Shown here: positions 53,907 through 64,000 of the stretch, piece after piece
Layout: each line of letters begins with the position of its first letter
Position numbering within the stretch: the stretch's first letter is position 1
Assembly: GCA_013398615.1 (NCBI GenBank)
Contig: VZSR01000514.1
Location: 7,188,305 to 7,252,304 of the forward strand
Reading direction: 5' to 3'
Source of the DNA: Brachypodius melanocephalos
Taxonomy: Eukaryota > Chordata > Aves > Passeriformes > Pycnonotidae
Length of the DNA stretch: 64,000 nt
Notes under the pieces: model-generated
What the model was told of the DNA's origin: nothing
The model's input: the letters and a program-made list of their open reading frames with translations, nothing else
The model's database searches: none
Program-made: the position numbers and the translations under genes

Positions 53907-54345
53907 GGATGGAGAGGCATTTCCAGCAGCCTCACAGCCTGCTCAGCCCAAATACTGGCCAGAGGGCGAGTGCTGGTTACAGCAGCTGTGAAGGAGTGTG
54001 TGGAAAGGGGAAATAAAAATGGGGAAACATGGAAGGCCTCGCCAGCCAAAAGAGATAAACACACACGCACGACACACGACTAATCGCTGCAGCTTCACAG
54101 CCCGCTGGAAAGAGGCACCGGGCTGGGATTTCTGGATCTTTCTGTCATACTCGTAATGCTCAGAAATGGGCATAATGGAAAAGATTAATTTCAGAGGATT
54201 TCTTAAGTTTGCAATATTAATTGGGGCGAGAAGAACGAAAAAGCCCTCACAAAGGACTACTGTAGGACTTATGCAAATATTTTCATCTGGGTTTAGAATA
54301 AAAATCAAAGCCCTGAACCAACCAGCAGACAGTTTCACGCACTGC
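53907..54345. promoter_or_regulatory. Candidate conserved flank of the CpG block
   Basis: CpGs continue sparsely to about 54120. The sequence then turns AT-rich, with motifs such as AAGATTAATTTC, GCAATATTAATTGGGGCG and TTATGCAAATATT (octamer-like). Its lack of repeats and its position next to the CpG block suggest a regulatory unit. This is inference; no alignment was possible. Confidence 0.3.
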
Positions 54346-57300
54346 TAATGAAGAGAGAATTCAATTCTCCTGTTTGCTGAAATGAATACTGAACTTGTAT
54401 CTCAATGTTTTACGAGAATACAGTGTGTGTGTCAAAACAGGAGTTTCACAGACAATTGCAGGAGCACTGGCAGCTTCTCTTAACATTTAAGGGCTGGATC
54501 ACAGCTTTAGACTGAGATGCGAGTAAAGGACATTGAGCAGCCATGCCTCCACCTTTTAATATTTGAAATTCATGCAGTAGCAGATGAGATGGTGGGTCCT
54601 AGTCTATCCTTGGCAGGGTCCTCTTCCCGCCTAAATGGATGATACACACGCATAGAATGGGATACATTTCACAGCAGCACAAGTTAACCTAGATGCTAAC
54701 ACATGCTCTGGCACCTGAACCTGCCAGCTATTTTCCTCAGAAAAAAGATGGGGAAGAAGCTGAGCTGCATGGAGCCCATCCAGCACCTAGGGAGAGTGAC
54801 AAAGGGCCAAGTTCCCATCACTGGACAGCAATGGATGAGCAGGAACATGTTGCTCCTACAGCAGCCTGGAAGCAGACAGCAAGGGCAGGGTTAGAAAAGG
54901 AGGAGAAAGATCTGTTGTTCCATAATGGTTACAGAACAACCAGGGAAAGAAAAGAGGTAGGATGACAGATGACTCATAGAAGTGTTAGACTGGTGCCAAA
55001 AGCAGTAGATTTGGCAGCGATGCAGGACACACTGCCTCAGGAGAGTTGAGCTCCAGCCCTTCCTGCAGTGGGGGAGACGCATGAGCTCCCATCCAGGGCA
55101 GGCTCCTTCCCCTGCCACGGGCTGTGCCCCACCACCAGGCTGCTCCCTGCAGCACCACGGGGATGTGACCAGCCTGCCGTCCCCTCCCTGCTCCCAGTGC
55201 TGAGACAACCCTTCCAGTAACAATCTGACAGTAAATTAATAAATGTATTCCTACACCGCTAAGCCTGAAATGGTTTATAAATTCCATTGCCCGCCCCCTC
55301 CCCCCCTTGTCACATTATTAAAACTCTGCTTTCCTTCCACCCTCCTTCACTAAAATCTTTTGTCATAAATTCTGTCATTTGTGGCATATGGAACTGGGAT
55401 TTTTTTTCCCCCCTCCAAAACTGTTCAATATAAATCAGACAGGCATTTGGGAAATAAAGGAGATCTGAAAAATGAGGGGACCTGAACTCTTGGAGATACG
55501 CCAAAAAAAACCCTCAAGACAAAATTAAGGCCGTAAATACGTATTGATTACTCGGGGAAACTTTTTACAATGTTTTATCAAAGGTTACCTGCTCCCAGTC
55601 CTTTCTATTCTAAACTCTGATACTGCCAAACCACAAAGTGCCTCAGCATCTGTCCTCTCTTCAAATGTAAGACTACAAACTGACTCTCACTCACCACAGG
55701 CAGGCAAACAACTCAAGATACTTCTTTGCTTCAGATGCACATATGTTAACTGCAAGAGTCACTCACAACTTTCTCAATCCTTCCTTCATCCATAAATGCA
55801 GGTTACTGAAGAGTGATACATTAGGAGACCCTGGAATATCAGGTTCTGTATCTGTTAGGTGTTTAGAACGGGCTAATAACAAAAATGTTCATTCATATCA
55901 AAACACGTTTACTATCTTTTTGTAACAGGCACTGCTTTGGCTACAGAGCTGCACAAAATGCAGCAAAAGTAACATTTCCTGTTGGCATTTGAGAGCATAA
56001 CTTTCATCAGTCTCCTGGAACACAGAAATCAAATGGTGTCCTTCTGGTATTCTGAAGAAGTGTTTTAAGGTAAAAACAGGCACCCAAGTGGGTTGATTCT
56101 TCAGTATAGATCTAGGGGTATGAGGAGGAGACCTCCAGAGAGCCAAGGACAAGAGAAGTTTCACGCAGTTTCCAGATTCAGGGAAAGCACAAGTCCATTT
56201 GGACTCCTTTATCCACTTGATGGCTGTTGTATAAAAGCATATTAACAAAAAGTTGAGTTTATAGGTATGTTTATGGAGTCATCCACAGCCTTCTGGCAAC
56301 AGCGTCCAATTGAAGATTCCTTACTGGCATCAGGAACACCCCCCTCTTTAGCTGGATTCCTGTTTCACACTCACATTAAAGCACAAACCAAATCACCAGC
56401 CCAGAGAGCTCCGACTTCAGTGGCTGCAGTTATGAAGGTTCTGCCACTGCCTTGCCCCTGAAGTAAGAATGAAGCAGGTATTGTGGGTGAAAGTGGTGTA
56501 TGTTCACTCCTTTCAGGGAACATGAACACTGACATTGCTATTCTGCAGGCTAAAATCACCTTCCGTGTTGTTAAATTTTTGGTATTTCCATTTGGAGACA
56601 AAGAAAACTCTTCAAAATTCTGGGCTTTCTAGCCCTGGAAAACTCCAGGACAGGTGATGCAGCAAAACAAACACCCTACAGGCCCAAGTAAAACAACCTA
56701 TAACTTCAGCAATTATGCACATGTTGACAAATACAGGCAATTTTCAAAGTTCTCAGGTTTCTCAAAAAGCAGTATTTAGGGTTCTGGCTATGGCCCTTTC
56801 ATTAAAACACAACCCCACCACCCTTTCTTTCTTTCTTTCCTGATATTTCTTCTCAGAATTAAGCTGTCACTACATAAAAAAATTCAGATTTTATGTGATA
56901 CTGCCAAACATCCAGCACACAACTGTGCAATGTGTCATTCAGAAAGCAATTGTATTTATAACTTTTCAATTACACTCACTGAACCTAACGCCAGCTTTAT
57001 TTGGGTTGTTTTTTCAATGTTCTAAGCAAAGATTGAATTAAAATAGTGAGAGCAATAAACCGTATATCAAGCCCAACAACTCTAACTGCCTTGCATCCCA
57101 AAACAGAAGAAAACCATGACAGAATTTCTATGCTTTTATATAGCACTGCCTTGCACAGAGTAAAAATTTTTAGAATGTTTTTCTTAATTTAGTATTTGCA
57201 ATGTTCCTTCCAATAGGAAAACTGCTGTCAGACAGTCATGTGAGAAAATAACAGTATAACAACAACTGTTCCAATGTTTAAAAAAATTATACTGACTTTC

Positions 57301-58634
57301 CAATTATGAGAAATTTTCAGAAGATTATGCTTAACAGTGTTATCATGCTACTGACTGGCAAATCCTACCAACAGAATGGCTAATTTTACAAAGTATGGCA
57401 AGCTATTTAGTAATAAACCTAAATTTATTCTTTGCACTTCAGTGGTGCTCACAAATTACGCACTTAGATTTTATCATCGTGAGTGATAAATCTGTCTTGT
57501 GCTCTGCACACAGAAAGACTTTCACGGTACAAACACATACTGTGGTAACATAAAAAGTACAGACTACCCTCCTGGTTGTGGTTACTTCTGATTTATGAAA
57601 CATATAATAGCCAAAGCTGTCTAGATGGCTCAAGCCAATTAGAAGTAGTCCCAACAGATATGCATTCCCACAACAGGTATTTCATTAAAAAACAAGCCTC
57701 ATTCCCTTTTCAGTTTTGTTTGTTCAACCTCAACTAATTATAACCTCTAATGCAACTCACAGGATGTTGGCTTATATACATTACACAGAAAGTCTCTGTT
57801 GGTAAAAGAATTTACTACATAGCCTCTGGAAATAAAGAATGTACAGCCTACAAACAGTAACCACCTGCTTTCCCATGCCACATGCCCCCAGGAATCATTG
57901 ATACATCCTGACTTTCAAGAGACAGACAGACAACTGTGTAAATAAATAGACTCTTATGAACTGCACTTTGATAGCCATATAAATGAAGAGTGCATTCACT
58001 ATTTAATTAATCTAATTAATGTACCAGCTTCCCGTATCTTTGCAAAAACATCAACATGCCTATAGCTATCCATTCCCAAATTCTGGTGTTTCATTTATTA
58101 ATCTTAGAAGGATGTCAGAAACGGATGTCACGCATCTGGAATCCACTTGCTTGGTGGATCAGTCCTTGCCACCAGAGCACATCCCCTTCTTTGAGGGGTC
58201 TCTGAAATGCAGCAGATCAGTGGGAAGAGGGGAACCATGAGCCATCATCCTTCTCTGTGCCTTGTGCCCGCAATGTCCTTGGAGGGCACAATGAAAAACA
58301 CCCAGGGCCCGATCTCATTTGATAAAATGTTTTCTACCCATTGTGCACAGGGACAGTGACTCCATAAAGCAGAAGGCAGCAGAGACTGTGACTCATAAAT
58401 TGTGAATGAGATTTCTGAACCTCCCCTCTGCGGATGGCAGGACTTGCAGTGACTTTCAGCCATGAAGAACTGGCCTTCTATTACAATCTGTTATTCATAC
58501 ACGGAGTGAAGCCGTATTACAGCATAATGAGATCTCTATATTACACCCAGATACCATTTAGGAAAAGCAGTTTTGCCTTATTTAACAAATGCAGTATACA
58601 CATATTCTCAAATGCTGTTGATTGTTTGTTGATA
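54346..58634 (-). other. GFRA1 upstream intron, 54.3-58.6 kb: mostly unique sequence
   Basis: No exon is recognised. A GC-richer patch at 54.7-55.2 kb gives overlapping chance frames on both strands. A short CTTT repeat lies at 56.82 kb, and a T/C-rich run near 55.39 kb. The remainder is AT-rich and nondescript. Confidence 0.7.
56822..56840. repeat. (CTTT)n simple repeat
   Basis: Four to five CTTT units occur. Confidence 0.85.
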
Positions 58635-58790
58635 AAAATCACAGAGTAACTCAGCTTGGAAGGACTCTTGAGGTCTGGATACAAAGCACTGCTGAAAGCA
58701 GGATCAGCTGCAGTACCAAACCAAGTGCCTCAGGGCTTATCCAAGTGTTTTGAAACTTCCAAGGATGGAGTGTGAACTGCACTGTGTACA
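58635..58790 (-). mobile_element. CR1 LINE fragment, older subfamily
   Basis: The plus strand shows the CR1 antisense layout: AATCACAGAGTAACTCAGCT, then TTGGAAGGACTCTTGAGGTC, an AGCACTGCTGAAAGCAGG block, and ACTTCCAAGGATGGAGTGTG. It resembles the group whose antisense reads GGTTGGAAGGGACCTCTGGA. It is diverged, 5'-truncated and in minus orientation. Confidence 0.85.
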
Positions 58791-58804
58791 TTTGATAATC
58801 AGTT

Positions 58805-58846
58805 TGCAGGGATATAAATTAATGCAGATTAATTTATATCTCTGCA
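58805..58846. repeat. 18-bp inverted repeat
   Basis: Arms at 58805-58822 and 58829-58846 pair at 17 of 18 positions around a 6-base loop, with a core of GATATAAATTAA and TTAATTTATATC. It begins about 15 bases beyond the end of the CR1 fragment. Confidence 0.8.
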
Positions 58847-61800
58847 TCTGGCTGTTTATATATTTATACCTACGCACCTGGCTTAGCAAACACTCTGCCA
58901 GAGGGCAGACAGGAGAATGCTGAGCAAAACAGCCAAGGAGACAAATTTAGTCCTTTGTCCATAAGGCAAATTTCCTTTTTAATGGCCAAGTGCACCTTCC
59001 ATCTCTGGAGATGCTGCCTAACCTGTGGTGAGCACTAAAGTTTGTCTCCATCTTCTGTGTAAAGCAAGGCGACACTTGCTGCAGATTGACATGGCCCGCT
59101 CCTCAGAACCCAAAAACATCTCTAAAAACACCAGAGGAACAATCACCACTCAGGCTACAAAAGCACATTTCTGCTTTTACAAAACTATCCCCCTATTTAC
59201 AAGAATATCCCAAAAGGTTAATTGTGACCAAATAAGAGGAGTCTTAGACAAGAATAATCCAGAGCACAGCTTTTCTCTCAGGACCTTCCTTTAGATGGGT
59301 ACTGAAATAACTCCAATCCATAAAATTTTCTACTATGTTCTCATCCAATAATAATATTAATGGAACTAATAAATCAGGATTCATTCATCCAAAGATCCAT
59401 TATTGTATCAATAAACTGCTGGTCCCAAACAAAGCAGACAGTATGAAAGCATGAGCACAAGCTTTTTGCATGTTGAATAAAGCTTCTGAAAACGCTTTTC
59501 TCTAAAACAAATGCTACCAAGGTGAAATTTGATGACCTTAGCAGCAAGCAATCATAGGTAACTCTATACGGAACATGAACTCTAGGCCTAGGGATTTGGG
59601 TCTTTTGAAGACAAAATATCCATTCCTGGACTCTTTCCCAATTTGCTGTTGAGTAATTCTTTCAAGAATTCTATCTTTATATATGTCCAGTGAACTACAG
59701 ATGGCTGTATACAGCACAGTTATAGGATTTTTTTTTTTTAGGTTTTGTGGGGCTTTTCTGGGTTGTTTGGGGGCTTTTTTAGTATCTGTTTTCTTTCAAA
59801 TTCCCTTTGTCTGTTTCAGATAGATTTTGTCTGCCTAAGTTAACAATTTTTTTCATTTCACCTGTCTCTTCTTTGCAGGATGTATAATAATTTCCATTTT
59901 CTGCAAGAACTTTCACCCTTGCACCTTCACATTCTGCCTCTAGTAATTAATTTTCACTCCCACCCAAGATCTAATAATTTCTGTAATGACCAAGACAAAC
60001 CCAAACACTGCAAACTGCTTTATCTGAGAAAACTGCGATTTACCATGACAAAATCTCAGAGGTTATTCACGTTTGAGAACAGAGATGCAGCTCTCAATGA
60101 ACTACACCTCCTCTGTCCAGCTACAACACTAAAAAACCCAACCTAGGTCTGGTTTTCTCTGTCTTACACATGAATTCTCTCAGTGCAGCTCAGAAGAGAG
60201 GATACACATGATTTCAACCCATTTGATCAAAGAGAAAAGGCTCCTCTGCAATTGTAAAAATATTCCAGTAAATTGAGTTGTATAGCTTGGTACTAAACTC
60301 TGTCTTAAGCCACAAGATCCAAGAAGCTAGAGTAGCAAGGGAAAGAGTTCTGCTGGACAGGAGCACAAAGCCAGGTCACTTTATCAGATGAACTGAGAGA
60401 CTTCCCTGCTGAAGGAGTATCTCCTGCTTCCATATTGCAACCAAGCAAAGCTTCAACTTCCACCCTGCAAAGAGGGGTATATAAAACAGACCAGGGAAGA
60501 AAACTTCCCTCTTTCTCCAAACTGATGTGAATCCCAGACCAAGCTTTCCCCCTGCCCTTAATAATTTCCAAGGATTGCTCTATTTTGAGTCTTACACAGT
60601 TCCACATGCTCTTTTACAGGATCTGTGTACTTCGTACCATGCTTTGTTGCCTCTACCACGCAATTATTCTCATTCTCCTTTTATCTAAGTCACAGTTTAA
60701 TCACATTTGCCAAGTAAGCAAGCATTAAGCTGCATCCCTGGGTGAGTTTCTAATGCTAACAGCATGCAACAAAAGGAGAATCCTATCACTTTATTGATTG
60801 TCTCCACACAAAAGCCAAAACCTGATTTAGCATGAATGGAACCATTCCTTATGTTTAAAGGCTATTTCAGAATGAATGCTTGTACTGCTTCTGTGCAGGG
60901 TCTGGAGAAAAGAAGATCACATTGCTCGAATAATAAAGTTAAACACAATACATGTTAAATCTGTTTCAGAAGTTCCCCCAAACTGGCTCATTATTTGATT
61001 GTCATGTGGGAAATCAACTAAAAAGGTACAAAACAGGATGAAAATCCATCTTCCAAAGTCAACTACACTCATTAGAATATTAATTTGGTTAGTCCACTTA
61101 GGATGCTGTATCACAGAGTGAAGAGATATAAAAGCTGTAACTTCAGATAAAAAAGCCCAAGCAAACCACTTTTCTTAGAATAAACCAAAAGGTATTACTA
61201 AAATAATAACATAAGAGCATCAGCCTCATGGTTATTTTACACTTGGATGCTTTCTAATATCCAGACAACCTCAGTGCACAAATTGGTGTAGTTCACAAAA
61301 CTAATTAAGAAGATGGGATAGAAAATCTAGACATTATAAACATTTTAGGCAACTGATCAAGCTTCTTCATCTTTTCTTAATAGGTCTGTTCAACTATTTT
61401 TCCACCCACACAATCATTCTGAAGAAAGATTATGGAACAGGACACATTTAGAAACAAAATAAAACAAAAATATGAACCCCAAAAGACAACCAGGTTTTCA
61501 GCTCATTTCAGAAAACAAGATTCAGAGGGAAGTAAGACATGATGACACAACAGAGGAAAGATCACCTTTTTGCAGATCATTATACTAAGATTTTATGGGG
61601 TTCCTGAAAGAAATTAGTTGTATTAAATGGAATTCATTGGTGATGTAATTTAGGGATGAGAGATAAGGGGCTGTGGACAAGGGGGAGAAGTATTTTCACA
61701 TTGGGGCATGGATGATTATGATAACACTATCTCATAAAAAGTGATTAGCATGTTTTATCTCTGGTGCAGACACCTGATTCCTGCCTGCCCTGTCCCTTCC

Positions 61801-62138
61801 TACTGCCTGAGTACACTTTAAAACATTGCTCAGGATGTATCATCTGTACAAAAATAAATCATTAAGTGACCTTTTTCCTTTTCATATTTTATTTAGGAGA
61901 AATCACAGAAATTTTAATGTGCTTTTCTTTTTACACGAAATCTGTCTGAATGAAGAAAGGATGAAGTTGGATGTCTCAATGTGGATCAAGGCAAAAGTAA
62001 AGAATATCAGCCCTCAATATCACTCTACAGCCTAACCCCTGCAAAGCCCTCTGCCCAGCATTTAAAACCTTTACTGAGGGTATTCAACCACAGGAGCAGT
62101 GTGATTTCTTCACAAGGACACAGTGAACCAAAGTTAGG
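58847..62138 (-). other. GFRA1 upstream intron, 58.8-62.1 kb: unique sequence
   Basis: I see no exon or transposon. A T-rich stretch with a T10 run lies near 59.73 kb and is followed by pyrimidine-rich DNA ending CTTTGCAGGATG at 59882. That is acceptor-like on the plus strand, but the 88-codon frame after it has no recognisable family. Confidence 0.65.
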
Positions 62139-62377
62139 ACTTTTTACAAGGCCATGCAGTGATAGCGCAAGAGGGAATGGCTTCAAACTGACAGAGGGTG
62201 GGTTCAGATGGGATATTGGGAAGAAATTCTTTACTGTGAGGATGGGGAGGCCCTGGCACAAGGTTGCCCAGAGAAGCTGTGGCTGCCCCACCCCTGGAAT
62301 CATTCAAGGCAAGGCTGGATGGGGCTCTGAGGTTGGAACAAGATGAGCTTTAAGGTCCAACCATCCTGTGATTCTTT
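62139..62377 (+). mobile_element. CR1 LINE 3'-end fragment, sense on plus strand
   Basis: The plus strand follows the CR1 sense 3' order: TTTTTACAAGGCCATGCAGT, GGAATGGCTTCAAACTGACA, GGAAGAAATTCTTTACTGTG, TTGCCCAGAGAAGCTGTGGC, GGAATCATTCAAGGCAAGGC, TGGATGGGGCTCTGAGGTTG, TTTAAGGTCCAACCATCCTG, ending TGTGATTCTTT. The usual TGGTCTAGTGGGAGGTGTCC segment is missing. It is the only clear CR1 copy here in the orientation opposite to GFRA1. Confidence 0.95.
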
Positions 62378-63654
62378 CCCTGGGTATTCAGGTCACCCTT
62401 TGTCCTGCCTCATGGAAACCAATTATGACAGTACTCTTCTATTTTTTCCTTGCTGAATTATCATGTGTTTTGATACATGTTGTTAACAGATTTGCCATTT
62501 TTCTTACTTTTGAACTCCTTTCAATTTTTATGATTAGGAACAAGCCTCTACACGCCATTTGCTTTGCTTTGCCATCTATTCTGCCTCCAAGTATCCTGTA
62601 CAATTGAAGATGTTTTCCATTATCTCAGCCCAGTGCTGTCAAGACTCATTTTCTAGACATTTTGCTAGCATTCCTTGCAATTCACAACTTTCAGAATATC
62701 AGACCCAGATCACTTCTCATTTTCAGTCCGATGCAATATACAATGCATACACAGTTTCATCTTTTTCCTTCTTCAAATCTTTAAAGTATGATTCTCTATT
62801 GCAAGAGCTATAAATGCTAGCTGTGCTTTCAAAGAATTGTGGAGAAAACGTATGACCAAAAAGAAATTCCACATACACTTGCTTATGTTGAAGGGATTGC
62901 TTTTTGTGGCATTGCTTTACAGCTTTGATCTTTTAACAGATTATATATATGTAAAAAACAGAGTAGTAAAAATAGTAGTGAACTAGTAATACATTTACAA
63001 CTTTTATGGAAGGCTTTCATTGTTATGGATCATACAAAATTTACAAGACAGCCCTATTTAGTGGTGGTGTTTTTAAATGAATACATTCAAGTGCAATGCT
63101 CTGTTCTGTTCATAAGCTATAAGCCAAATTCAGAACCAGGCATATTATTATTAGAAGTATGAGTATACCACAATTTATATCTATTTAGAATTTCTGAAAT
63201 TGAATTACTTTTTAATTACAATACACGCAATTGAGGCATAAGGAATTCAAGTATTATTAAACTCTCTGGGCTATAAAAATGTATTAAACTCTATCCCTCT
63301 AGCAGCTACTGATGACTTATCTGAGTCTAGCAAAGCAATATAGATTACTTTTCTTCCCAAATACCTTGGCAAGGTCACTTGTTTGAGAGCTGAAATGTAA
63401 ATTACTTGTATTACAGCAGTATCCTCAAAAGTTTTTCATTTTGGGCATTAGCTCTCCCTCATTCCATCTGTGCTATTTTAGGACTGTGAAGTCTGAACTG
63501 GTTGTTTTCATAAAAAGACATGTTAGGGCAGCACTGAGACAACAATCTGGAAAGTGAGTTTCCTTTAATACTACCAATATTAATCCTCTCTCACCGTTCT
63601 TCACCCTTGCCCTTCAAAACTCTGTATTTATGAACAGTTAATCTCCCTTTGCTC
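62378..63654 (-). other. GFRA1 upstream intron, 62.4-63.7 kb: unique sequence
   Basis: This is AT-rich intronic sequence between two CR1 copies. I recognise no exon, RNA gene or transposon in it. Confidence 0.65.
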
Positions 63655-63780
63655 CCCATGGCCTCTATTCCTCTAATTTCTCAAGGTCATTGCATTTCAG
63701 GCTTGGCCACATGTCTGTTCTTGACCCATCTGGTTTTGTGTCACCAACAAATTTGATCATGGTTGAAACTGCATCAAAGG
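63655..63780 (-). mobile_element. Putative diverged CR1 fragment
   Basis: CTCAAGGTCATTGCATTTCA, TTCTTGACCCATCTGG and TGTGTCACCAACAAATTTGA resemble antisense CR1 (the TCAAGGTCCCTCTGGATGGC and TTGGTGTCATCTGCAAACTT-type blocks). Divergence is high, so this is a tentative call. Confidence 0.5.
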
Positions 63781-64000
63781 AATACCCAACAAAGAAGATG
63801 TGAAGCAGCTGCAGATCGGACAGAAAGGCAATAGTTTACAGTTTCCTTCATGAAAAGAGTTTCTGTAAATGCAGCTCTCCAGAAAGAGCCAAACACTCTT
63901 GAGAACCAGTACAAATTTCACATGTATAACAGATGCAGCACACCAGCATGGCCTGTCATGAAATTTGTCTCCAAAAAGGCATGCATTGTGAGAGAGATCT

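Noticed and set aside
53585..54083. Overlapping 161-codon (minus) and 146-codon (plus) frames
   Set aside because: Both sit on the GC-rich CpG block, where stop codons are rare. Neither shows a domain, splice context or signal peptide I can support.
59840..60146. Possible plus-strand exon after a pyrimidine tract ending CTTTGCAG
   Set aside because: The acceptor-like site is reasonable, but the following frame has no recognisable protein and no donor that I could justify.
62025..62346. 121-codon plus and 92-codon minus frames
   Set aside because: They cover the CR1 3'-end fragment.
1..64000. CRISPR arrays, bacterial operons, phage or endogenous retroviral genes
   Set aside because: No spaced direct-repeat array, no compact gene clusters, and no gag, pol or env-like frames or LTR pairs were seen.

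Overview
The window looks like avian genomic DNA. It is low in GC, sparse in genes and sparse in repeats. Almost every recognisable transposon is a truncated CR1 LINE copy, and I see no Alu, B1 or mammalian L1 sequence. The only protein-coding sequence I can support is one internal exon on the minus strand (5021-5360). It encodes the second cysteine-rich domain of the GDNF family receptor alpha-1 (GFRA1), the GPI-anchored co-receptor that presents GDNF to the RET kinase. The exon has a clean acceptor and donor, an intact reading frame, 13 cysteines, and the residues known in mammals for GDNF contact.

Layout, read along the minus-strand gene: about 58.6 kb of upstream intron (64000 down to 5361), the 340-bp exon, then about 5 kb of the following intron (5020 down to 1). 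I found no other GFRA1 exon: not domain 1, not domain 3, and not the 15-bp optional exon known in mammals. The window therefore sits inside a very large intron and ends before the next exon on either side.

The introns hold seven CR1 fragments (near 11.1, 20.6, 31.8, 47.0, 58.7, 62.3 and 63.7 kb), one probable older LINE fragment (40.5-41.4 kb), simple repeats and homopolymer tracts, several small tandem duplications and some inverted repeats. There is an assembly gap (4161-4323) inside a GC-rich minisatellite. Two items stand out. One is an 84-bp, nearly perfect hairpin at 2477-2560. The other is a short CpG-island-like block at 53674-53906, followed by AT-rich sequence with homeodomain-type motifs, which could be an intronic promoter or developmental enhancer.

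I did not find a new multi-gene system. All long open frames other than the exon look like chance or repeat-derived frames. Statements about conserved noncoding elements are inference from sequence texture and need alignment.
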